NCBI GenBank assembly: GCA_963665925.1
Contig: OY762511.1
Span: 1,860,001-1,924,000 of the forward strand
Direction of reading: 5' to 3'
Source of the DNA: G963665925 sp963665925
GTDB lineage: Bacteria > Bacillota > Clostridia > Peptostreptococcales > Acidaminobacteraceae
DNA: 64,000 nucleotides
Position 1 is the first letter of the stretch. Every line of letters begins with the position of its first letter. The notes beneath the pieces are model-generated. The model made no database searches and had not been told where the DNA came from. It was given only the letters and a program-made list of their open reading frames with translations. Positions 9,156 through 15,837 of the stretch are shown piece after piece. The translations under genes were made by a program, and so were the position numbers.

Positions 9156-9521
9156 ATGATTTTACTGCACTATCCTTCCTGAACAAGCAGCAGAAAGGCC
9201 AAGGCTTGGCTGGATGATAAGGGAATTTCTTATACTTTGAGACTGCTCCATAAGGACAATCCGAAAGCGGATGAAGTGAAAGTCTGGATGAAAGTTGGCG
9301 ACTTGGAGTTGAAACGATTCTTCAACACCAATGGAAAGCTTTTTAAGGAAAGCAATCTGAAAGAACGCTGGGATACCCTGTCGGAGGGTGAACTCCTAGA
9401 AATCCTTGAAAGTGACTGGCTGTATCATAAAAGACCGGTTCTTATCGGGGACAGCTTTGTCCTAACCGGATTCAAGCAAAAGGAATGGGAAGAGAAATAC
9501 GAAAAAATGATAGAGGCTTAA
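9156..9521 (+). CDS. ArsC/Spx-like thiol oxidoreductase, candidate selenoprotein (Sec at residue 9, in-frame TGA 9180-9182; 121 aa)
   Basis: Reading from the ATG at 9156 (GAAAGGAG upstream) gives MILLHYPS, then TGA, then TSSRKAKAWLDDKGISY and an uninterrupted ArsC/Spx/YffB-like thioredoxin fold to the stop at 9521. The TGA sits exactly where this family has its redox Cys (YPxC-x-x-C/S-RKAxxWL), so it most likely encodes selenocysteine in a U-x-x-S motif. A short hairpin begins right after the TGA (see the SECIS entry). Without recoding only the ATG-less part from 9237 would be called, and the active site would be lost. The rest of the protein shows family features (RFFNTNGKLFKE, RPVLI, FKQKEWEE). 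Arsenate reduction itself is not implied. The alternative is a nonsense mutation or a base error at one position. A terminator follows at 9533. Confidence 0.8.
9180..9213 (+). promoter_or_regulatory. candidate bacterial SECIS element directly after the Sec UGA
   Basis: After the TGA (9180-9182) lies the hairpin GCCAA (9198-9202), loop GGC, TTGGC (9206-9210), extendable by a G-U pair. The first loop G is about 20 bases downstream of the TGA. Known bacterial SECIS elements lie inside the coding sequence shortly after UGA and carry a G among the first loop bases, so position and loop fit. The stem is short, so this is suggestive rather than conclusive. Confidence 0.6.
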
Positions 9522-9532
9522 GTGCCAATTAG

Positions 9533-9577
9533 AAACACCTTGCCAGTCAGCGATAGACATAGCAAGGTGTTTTTTTG
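9533..9577 (+). terminator. rho-independent terminator
   Basis: Inverted repeat AAACACCTTGC / GCAAGGTGTTT followed by a T run (9568-9576). It ends the selenoprotein transcript just before the convergent nitroreductase gene. Confidence 0.9.
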
Positions 9578-9597
9578 CACATCAGGTCAATCGGACC

Positions 9598-10131
9598 TTA
9601 AAAGTACTTTTTCCCGTAAGTGTTGAAATGAACCTTTTCCAGCTGAAGACTTTCTTCAGGGTGGGGCGTCTTGATTTCATCCGGATAACCAAATGGAAGT
9701 ATGCCAACGATACGCATTTTTTCTTCCATATGGAGCAGGTCGCGTATGTATTGTTCTGTGGGTGCACCCTCCGCAGTGGTCTTGTCACGCATCTGAATCC
9801 AGCAGGATCCAAGACCTAGAGATGCGGCAGCAAGATGGGCGATGGTCAGGGCAATGGAGCCGTTTTCAATCCAGAGCGCAGTCTTTGTTGTATCCACCAT
9901 GACGACCAGAGCCTGAGGCGCCTCTGCGATTGGCTGAGCGCCGCCGGGCTTTGCCTGAGATAGGCTCTTTAGAAGAGCGGGGTCATCGACATAGATGAAT
10001 TCCCATGGATTGATTCCCCTGCCGGATGGAGAACGCAGTACGGATTTGATAAGCAGTTCGACCGTTTCAGCATCTACTTTTTCAGATTTGAATTTACGGA
10101 TGCTTCTTCTTTGACTGAGTAGTGTGTACAA
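9598..10131 (-). CDS. nitroreductase family protein (177 aa)
   Basis: FMN-dependent NAD(P)H oxidoreductase, cytosolic, of the nitroreductase/NfsA-FRP superfamily. It starts with the characteristic FMN-phosphate-binding LSQRRSIRKFKSEKV, followed by SPSGRGINPWEFIYV and a helical middle (IALTIAHLAAASLGLGSCWI). The start codon is TTG: AAGGAGG lies 8 bases upstream, and the protein begins where the family begins. Length is typical of the short single-domain group. It is convergent with the selenoprotein gene and has its own transcript. Natural substrate unknown; such enzymes reduce quinones, flavins or nitroaromatics. Confidence 0.9.
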   Translation of the reverse strand: MYTLLSQRRSIRKFKSEKVDAETVELLIKSVLRSPSGRGINPWEFIYVDDPALLKSLSQAKPGGAQPIAEAPQALVVMVDTTKTALWIENGSIALTIAHLAAASLGLGSCWIQMRDKTTAEGAPTEQYIRDLLHMEEKMRIVGILPFGYPDEIKTPHPEESLQLEKVHFNTYGKKYF

Positions 10132-10156
10132 GTTAAGTGCCTCCTTTTCCTAAGTG

Positions 10157-10176
10157 CTGCAGACGTTCTGCAGACG
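10157..10176 (-). repeat. tandem CTGCAGACG direct repeat upstream of the nitroreductase
   Basis: CTGCAGACG occurs twice (10157-10165 and 10168-10176), an 11-bp period, 26 bases upstream of the nitroreductase start. One helical turn between copies suits a regulator binding site, but no regulator is identified. Confidence 0.45.
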
Positions 10177-10363
10177 CATTTTTTATATTCTATCTTCAAT
10201 GGGACTGGGCGTCAATGCTGTAAGTTGAAGCCTTTTATCAGGCGTGGAATAACAAATTGTGCTTCATTTTCAATTGGTAGCTTTGAAAATGGGTATGAAT
10301 TGTGCACAGTTGAGAAAAATTTGGGTACGTTTTGGGGCATATTTGGACAGTGAGGGCGATTAA

Positions 10364-11584
10364 ATGGGCAATATCATGTTAATAAGTAGGGGAGACTGGC
10401 AATTAGACTTGCCCTATGTGCAAATAAATATCCATGACGAACAAGACATTGAAAACAGGATTCAAGATGTAGATCTGATTGTCATACATTCAACATTCGA
10501 TTTGTCGGAAAAAGGTAGCCAGGTCTTAAATGAGAGGTCAGAGCGGGATTTGGTTCCAATTGTAATTTACGGGGTGTCTTCTGGAGACCTCGAGCGATTT
10601 GATACTGTAAACTATGTGAGTTTTGTCATGGAAGAAAACAGCAGGCTGCTGGCACCGACCATAGAAAATCTGATGAAATACCGGGCGCGTTACAATGAAA
10701 TAGCTGTTGACAGCGAACTTCTGGAACTCTTCTTGAAATACAATACAAGCTATGTGTTTTTCAAGGACGAAAATGCACGGGTGGTCAGGCTTTCCGACAA
10801 TTATTCGGGCATGCTGGGCTTCCCAGCAAGAAAGGCCATAGGAAAAAGTATGGCAGATATTTTTCCGTCTGAGCTTGCAGAGAAAATGGTTAAGGACGAC
10901 TTGAAAATCCTGAATGAGCTCAAGCCTGTTGAAGTCATTGAGGCACTGAACGGAAAGTATTATAAAACAAGCAAGTTTCCTGTAGTTCAGGAAAATGGAA
11001 AAGCCATTCTGGCAGGATTCACCATTGATATTTCCGACCTCAAGGAAATCGAAAAGGAGCTCATCGAATCTAAAAAGCAGGTAGAAATGCTGACTGTGAC
11101 AGATGAAATGCTAAATATCAGCAACCGGAGAGGATTTTTGAGCAACCTCGAAAAGGAAATTCACCGGATTGGGCGATATGGCGGGAAGTCGGCGCTGATC
11201 ATTTTCGATATTGATAAGTTCAAGAGCTTTAATGACACGCTGGGACACTTCAAGGCAGACTATTTCCTGAAGGACATCGCTGAAAAGGTGAAGGGATTGC
11301 TCCGTGAAGATGACACATTTGGCAGACTCGGCGGCGATGAGTTTGCAGTTCTGTGTATCAATACGCCGCTTGACAAGGGTATCCGAGTTGCCGAGCGCAT
11401 ACAGGAATGTCTGGCTGCAAAGCCCCTGATACTGGATGGAGAGACCTATCATTACACGGTGAGTATTGGTGTTTCAGAGGTCAATGAAGGCAGCGGCGAA
11501 ATGTCTCAGCTCCTTCATAAGACAGACCTTGCGCTGTATACTGCCAAAGAAAACGGTAGAAACCGCATTGAAGTTTCAAGATAA
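10364..11584 (+). CDS. PAS-GGDEF diguanylate cyclase (406 aa)
   Basis: Makes the second messenger cyclic di-GMP from two GTP. No membrane segment is seen, so it is probably cytosolic. Residues 1 to about 115 are an unrecognised alpha/beta domain that looks receiver-like but lacks a clear DD-D-K phosphorylation set. A PAS domain follows (about 125-235: YVFFKDENARVVRLSDNYSGMLG), then a GGDEF domain. The catalytic motif GGDEF is intact at 323-327, and a product-inhibition I-site RxxD (Arg314-Asp317) sits five residues before it. It should therefore be an active, feedback-inhibited cyclase. It may oppose the HD-GYP phosphodiesterase at 17643-19205. RBS is modest (GAGGGCG). A strong bidirectional terminator follows. 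Confidence 0.92.
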   Translation: MGNIMLISRGDWQLDLPYVQINIHDEQDIENRIQDVDLIVIHSTFDLSEKGSQVLNERSERDLVPIVIYGVSSGDLERFDTVNYVSFVMEENSRLLAPTIENLMKYRARYNEIAVDSELLELFLKYNTSYVFFKDENARVVRLSDNYSGMLGFPARKAIGKSMADIFPSELAEKMVKDDLKILNELKPVEVIEALNGKYYKTSKFPVVQENGKAILAGFTIDISDLKEIEKELIESKKQVEMLTVTDEMLNISNRRGFLSNLEKEIHRIGRYGGKSALIIFDIDKFKSFNDTLGHFKADYFLKDIAEKVKGLLREDDTFGRLGGDEFAVLCINTPLDKGIRVAERIQECLAAKPLILDGETYHYTVSIGVSEVNEGSGEMSQLLHKTDLALYTAKENGRNRIEVSR

Positions 11585-11620
11585 GGCACCTGAAATCCAA
11601 AAATTTTTACAGTCAAAAAT

Positions 11621-11660
11621 GGGGCTGTTGCTTTCTAAAGCAGCAGCCCCGTTTTCTTTT
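11621..11660. terminator. bidirectional rho-independent terminator
   Basis: Stem GGGGCTG-T-TGCTTT / AAAGCAGCAGCCCC with GTTTTCTTTT on the plus side and an A-rich stretch (CAAAAAT) on the other, which is a T run on the minus strand. It serves both the cyclase and the convergent flavoprotein gene. Confidence 0.92.
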
Positions 11661-11674
11661 AACTAAGGGAGATG

Positions 11675-13624
11675 TTATATGTTATAGGCGGCGTGATGCC
11701 CCTGATAAACAGCAGTAGTAATTGTAGATGGCTTAACGCAGTCGCCAACGAATTTGACGATTGGTGCGCTGTCCAGGAGGGTTTCAACAACATCTCTTCT
11801 AGATCTTTGACCTAGAGCGAGAAGGACTGTTTGGCCTTCAACCAGGACAGATTCGCCTTCTGCATTCAGACAAGTGACACCATCGCATGTAATCTTGGTA
11901 CCCTTATGGTTCATACATACCTTGATTCCGCACTTTTCAATTTCCTGAAGAAGAAGTGGACGGTGTCTGATGTTTGCATCTGGAGACAGAGCGTCATTCA
12001 TTTCAACAAGGCTGACTTTTTTGCCTTCGCGGGCAAAGTGGATTGCAGCTTCACAGCCGGCAAGACCGCCACCCAGAACAACAACAGAGTCCTTAACTTC
12101 GTCTGTATGGTGATGATAGTCATTGATCAGGATGACATTGTCACCGTCAATGCCTGGAATTGGAGGAACGATTGGCGATGATCCTGCGGCGATAATCACC
12201 ACGTCAGCATTCTCATTTTCAGCATAGGCTGCATCCACCTTCGTGTTCAGACGGATATCAACGCCTTCCTTTTCAGCGATTCGGCCAAGAGAGCCGCCCA
12301 GCATGTACATTTCGTTCTTGAAAGGAATAGCCTGCTCACCAATAAGGATACCGCCAACCTCGTCATTCATCTCACAAAGCACAACCTCATGACCACGACG
12401 TGCAGCAGTGATTGAAGCCTGAAGACCGCCAGGGCCTGCACCAACTACCAGGACCTTTTTCTTGTCGCGTGCCTGCGGCACTTCCAGACCGTCGATTTCA
12501 CGACCAATCATTGGGTTGACTGTACAGCGACGTGTGCCTGTCATAGCACGCTCTGCCATACATACGTAGCATCTTAGGCAGTGCACGATTTCATCATCAC
12601 GGTTTGTAACGACCTTTGATGGCAGTTCTGGATCAGCGAGAAGGGCACGTGCCATTTCAACGATGTCCGCTTTGCCGGATGCGATGATTTCTTCCATCAT
12701 TTCAGGATCATTCAGAGCGCCGATTGTTGCAACTGGAACGGAAACATGCTTCTTGATCGCTTCAGCAAGATAAACGTTCGGACCATGCTCTAGGAACATT
12801 GAAGGGTGTGTCACACCGAATCCCTTTTGGTAAGTGCCAGCTGAAACGTGAAGAATGTCGATTTTATTTTCAATAAGTTTTGCAATTTCAATACCGTCTT
12901 CAAGTGTATAACCACCGTCAAAGAGTTCTGAACCGCTCATTCTAAATTCGATTGGGAAACCAGGACCTACGGCTTCACGAATGCTGTCAAGCACTTCGCA
13001 TGCAAAGCGTACACGATTTTCTAGGCTGCCGCCGTATTCGTCCGTTCTCTTGTTGAAGTGCGGTGAAAGGAACTGGTTGATCAGCCAACCGTGACCGCCG
13101 TGAACCATAAGCATTTCAAAACCGGCTTTTTTAGCCAGTGCAGCCTTTTCGCCGTATGATGCTACTATTTCCTGGATCAGGTCTTTTGTAAGCTCCTTAA
13201 CAGGTCTTCCGTCAGGGCGTGTGCCTGGGCTTGGACCCCACTGTGCCATAGATTCCTTCTTGTCCTTGTCAACCAGGTAGGTGCCAGCATATTGACCGGA
13301 GTGTGAAAGCTCAACACTTGGAATCGCACCGTGACGACGAATGGCATCAGCTGTATAGGTGAAGCTTGCCAGGGAGTCTACTGTCTCAAGATCAAGGTGG
13401 TACATATGTGATGCTTCTGTTTTAGGATGAACAACAAGCTCACTAACTGTAACATTTGCAGCGCCGCCTTTTGCGCGGTTTTCATAAAATGCAGTGGATT
13501 TTGGACCGATTGTACAGTCCTTTGTGATATCCGTGCCACCCATTGGTGCACCGAACATTCTGTTTCTAAAAAATACATTGCCTATTTGAATAGGTTTTGA
13601 CAGGTTAGGATACTTTCTAGTCAT
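11675..13624 (-). CDS. NADH:flavin oxidoreductase / 2,4-dienoyl-CoA-reductase-like Fe-S flavoprotein (649 aa)
   Basis: Three-cofactor ene-reductase. An N-terminal old-yellow-enzyme TIM barrel binds FMN (about 1-340: VHGGHGWLINQFLSPHFNKR, YGGSLENRVRF). A Cys cluster C-x2-C-x2-C-x11-C (HCLRCYVC to RRCTVNP) carries a 4Fe-4S centre. A C-terminal FAD/NAD half has two dinucleotide folds (VVGAGPGGLQASI and VVLGGGLAGCEAA). This architecture matches 2,4-dienoyl-CoA reductase, 2-enoate reductase, BaiCD/BaiH and related anaerobic enzymes that reduce C=C bonds with NADH. Start ATG with AAAGGAG. It lies 16 bases downstream of an OFA-type MFS carrier in one operon under a PadR operator, so it probably reduces an unsaturated or aromatic acid imported by that carrier (inference). 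Confidence 0.93.
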   Translation of the reverse strand: MTRKYPNLSKPIQIGNVFFRNRMFGAPMGGTDITKDCTIGPKSTAFYENRAKGGAANVTVSELVVHPKTEASHMYHLDLETVDSLASFTYTADAIRRHGAIPSVELSHSGQYAGTYLVDKDKKESMAQWGPSPGTRPDGRPVKELTKDLIQEIVASYGEKAALAKKAGFEMLMVHGGHGWLINQFLSPHFNKRTDEYGGSLENRVRFACEVLDSIREAVGPGFPIEFRMSGSELFDGGYTLEDGIEIAKLIENKIDILHVSAGTYQKGFGVTHPSMFLEHGPNVYLAEAIKKHVSVPVATIGALNDPEMMEEIIASGKADIVEMARALLADPELPSKVVTNRDDEIVHCLRCYVCMAERAMTGTRRCTVNPMIGREIDGLEVPQARDKKKVLVVGAGPGGLQASITAARRGHEVVLCEMNDEVGGILIGEQAIPFKNEMYMLGGSLGRIAEKEGVDIRLNTKVDAAYAENENADVVIIAAGSSPIVPPIPGIDGDNVILINDYHHHTDEVKDSVVVLGGGLAGCEAAIHFAREGKKVSLVEMNDALSPDANIRHRPLLLQEIEKCGIKVCMNHKGTKITCDGVTCLNAEGESVLVEGQTVLLALGQRSRRDVVETLLDSAPIVKFVGDCVKPSTITTAVYQGHHAAYNI

Positions 13625-13640
13625 GGGTATCTCCTTTATA

Positions 13641-14894
13641 TTAGTTAGATGTTTGTAGTTTAGATGAAGCCTTCTTTGTCGCGAATCGGTATACGAAAGT
13701 CAGCAGAAGACCTGTAAGTGAGAAGCCAATTGCTACAACAAAAGCGTTCGTATACTGTCCTGTTGCACCGAAAATCTTGTTCAGGATTGTTGGACCAAAG
13801 TAGCCAGCTACTGCGAAACCAATGAACATGATACCAAAGTTCACACTGTTGTTCTTTGGGCCGAACTGGTCAGCTGTGAATCCAGGGAAAACACCCATGA
13901 AAGCACCAAAGCAAACGCCCACGATTGAAATGCCCGCGTAGAACATTGGAACACTGCCGCTTGCTGATTGAATCAGGCTGAGCAGACCAGCTACTGAAAG
14001 AAGACAAGCCAGTGCAAGTGTGTTGATGCGGCCGATCTTGTCAGAAATAAGGCCTGCAAGAACCCTGCCCAGTACGTTAAAAAGTGCAAGTGTTGAAACA
14101 GCTGCAGTTGCACCGGCAACAGACATGCCCATCATGTTCTTAGCCATTGGTGAAACCATAGGAATAAACATGAGTGCTGCAAACGCACCACAAGTCAGGA
14201 GTGTGATCATGATGTAGAAGATTGGCTCTTGAATCATGGATTTCCAGTCTTTGTTTACAACAGCATTGCCACCGCTCTGTACGGGTGGTGTCCAGCCGTC
14301 AGGGATGAAGTTTTCAGGACATTTCTCTACAAGGAATGCGCTCGCGCAGATTGCTACTGTAAAGAATGCACCGATGATTTTAAATGCTGCTGTTGGACCT
14401 GCAGATGCGATAATGCCAGCTGCGATTGGTGGAATGATAACGGAGCTGATACCGAAAGTCGCTGTTGTAAGACCGCCGACCATCCCTCTTTTGTCCGGGA
14501 AGAATTTGATTGCTGTACTGATTGTTGCGCCGTAAACCATACCCAGACCTAAACCAAGCAGGATACTGTAGGTGAAAATCAGGAAGCCGACGCTTTTGGC
14601 AAAGCCCGAAAGGAACATGCCGCCGCCGAACATAAGACCACCGATTAGGATGACCATTCTTGGGCCGAGGGTATCATTGATCTTTCCGCCGGTAATCATC
14701 GTAATCGGTCCAACGGAGTTGGCGATGATAAATACGATTGAAAGGTCACGTGGTGTAAGGTTGATGTTATTGAGTTGGCTCAGGTACTCGGCCATAGGAC
14801 CTGCCAGAACGCTCCACGCGTAAAGCGAGCCAACACAAAGGTTGATGATACAGCTGGCTAGTAGAATTAGCCATCTCTTTTTAGATAAGTTCAT
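13641..14894 (-). CDS. MFS transporter, oxalate/formate antiporter (OFA) family (417 aa)
   Basis: Twelve-helix carrier. The N-terminus RWLILLASCIINLCVGSLYAWSVLAGPM and the loop GGKINDTLGPR are typical of the OFA group, which exchanges monocarboxylates or dicarboxylates. Start ATG with AAGGAG. First gene of a two-gene operon with the ene-reductase, transcribed away from padR. Its promoter overlaps the PadR operator. The substrate is probably an organic acid, not necessarily oxalate. Confidence 0.9.
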   Translation of the reverse strand: MNLSKKRWLILLASCIINLCVGSLYAWSVLAGPMAEYLSQLNNINLTPRDLSIVFIIANSVGPITMITGGKINDTLGPRMVILIGGLMFGGGMFLSGFAKSVGFLIFTYSILLGLGLGMVYGATISTAIKFFPDKRGMVGGLTTATFGISSVIIPPIAAGIIASAGPTAAFKIIGAFFTVAICASAFLVEKCPENFIPDGWTPPVQSGGNAVVNKDWKSMIQEPIFYIMITLLTCGAFAALMFIPMVSPMAKNMMGMSVAGATAAVSTLALFNVLGRVLAGLISDKIGRINTLALACLLSVAGLLSLIQSASGSVPMFYAGISIVGVCFGAFMGVFPGFTADQFGPKNNSVNFGIMFIGFAVAGYFGPTILNKIFGATGQYTNAFVVAIGFSLTGLLLTFVYRFATKKASSKLQTSN

Positions 14895-14937
14895 AATGAT
14901 CTCCTTGTTGTTATATTTGTAACAATGTTATACCAAA

Positions 14938-14966
14938 GTTATATCATCTATTTTTGAACATGTCAA
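14938..14966 (-). promoter_or_regulatory. sigma-A promoter of the MFS/ene-reductase operon
   Basis: On the minus strand TTGACA (14961-14966), a 17-base spacer, then TATAAC (14938-14943). The -35 box overlaps the PadR palindrome, so bound PadR should block RNA polymerase. Confidence 0.75.
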
Positions 14967-14978
14967 TATATACATGTT
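14957..14978. promoter_or_regulatory. PadR-type operator, AACATGT-N8-ACATGTT
   Basis: A 7-bp perfect inverted repeat with an 8-base spacer. Its core is ATGT (14960-14963), N8, ACAT (14972-14975), which is exactly the ATGT-8N-ACAT pattern known for PadR family repressors. It sits between divergent padR-like and transporter genes, over the -35 of one promoter and upstream of the other. Confidence 0.82.
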
Positions 14979-14993
14979 TAATAAATTATGTTT

Positions 14994-15022
14994 TTGAATA
15001 CACGTTTTTGATTTGTTATAAT
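14994..15022 (+). promoter_or_regulatory. sigma-A promoter of the padR-like gene
   Basis: TTGAAT (14994-14999), a 17-base spacer and a consensus TATAAT (15017-15022). This places the transcript start about 35 bases before the ATG at 15066, and supports that ATG rather than an in-frame ATG at 15021, which overlaps the -10 box. Confidence 0.75.
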
Positions 15023-15065
15023 GACTTATAAATCAAAACTCAAGTCATTTGAATGGGGAAAAGCG

Positions 15066-15623
15066 ATGAGAACACTCAAATATGCGATATTAGGTCTGCT
15101 TAACAGAAAACCGATGACTGGATACGAGCTAGCCAAGGAGTTTAATTACGAACTGGCTGAGTTCTGGTATGCCAACCACAGTCAGATTTATCCGGAGCTA
15201 AAAAAGCTGCATAACGAAGGTCTGGTGGAGTTTGACGTTGAAATCAGCGGGGACATACTGGAGGCAAAGAGGTACCATATTACTGAAGAAGGCAAAGATG
15301 ACTTCATAAAATGGCTGCATAAGGATGTCAAGATTTCAAAGACACCCAAGGACAAGTTCAGACTCCGCATGTATTTTTCAAATGAACTGGATTTGACAAC
15401 ACGTGTGCAGATGATGGAAAATCAGAGGCTTCAGCATGTGAAGAGACTCAACACGTTGATGAAAACATGTGAACAGTATCCGGAGGTTCCTGAACGGGAT
15501 TCCGACCGGTTCGGCGATTTTATCGTTCTGAGAGGTGCGATCATGCGCCAGGAAATGATTGTCGCATGGCTGGATGAATGCATGGGCTATTGCAAGGTGC
15601 CTGATTTGAAGGAAAAAGAATAA
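15066..15623 (+). CDS. PadR family transcriptional regulator (185 aa)
   Basis: DNA-binding repressor. The N-terminal winged helix is unmistakable (MRTLKYAILGLLNRKPMTGYELAKEF, then YPELKKLHNEGLVEF). The C-terminal helical domain (about 95-180) belongs to the larger PadR/Vir_act_alpha_C type that senses phenolic or other aromatic compounds in studied members. The start is set by GGGGAAAAG and by the promoter just upstream. It probably represses the divergent ene-reductase operon and itself through the operator at 14957-14978, and releases it when an unsaturated or aromatic acid is present (inference). Confidence 0.92.
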   Translation: MRTLKYAILGLLNRKPMTGYELAKEFNYELAEFWYANHSQIYPELKKLHNEGLVEFDVEISGDILEAKRYHITEEGKDDFIKWLHKDVKISKTPKDKFRLRMYFSNELDLTTRVQMMENQRLQHVKRLNTLMKTCEQYPEVPERDSDRFGDFIVLRGAIMRQEMIVAWLDECMGYCKVPDLKEKE

Positions 15624-15645
15624 ATGTGTTTTGCCTGTATCGAAG

Positions 15646-15676
15646 GGCCTGTTCCATATTTTGGACAGGTCTTTTC
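15646..15676 (+). terminator. rho-independent terminator
   Basis: Imperfect stem GGCCTGT-T-CC / GGACAGGTC with one bulged base, followed by TTTTC. It follows the padR-like gene. The remaining 160 bases before 15838 hold nothing recognisable apart from a likely promoter region. Confidence 0.75.
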
Positions 15677-15837
15677 TATTGCATAGGAAACTTTGAAGTA
15701 CAAGTCATTTTTCCCCTGAAAAACGCAAAATGTTGCATATATTCTGGGTTGGAAAGGGTATTAGTTCAGTATGTGAACAATTTTAAAAAGGAATCATGCA
15801 TATGTGTCGCAGTACTTGTGAATAGGAGTGCAACTAC

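Noticed and set aside
9237..9521. Calling the ArsC-like gene as a 94-residue protein starting at 9237
   Set aside because: This start has no ribosome site and removes the active-site region; the frame from ATG 9156 through TGA fits the family from residue 1.
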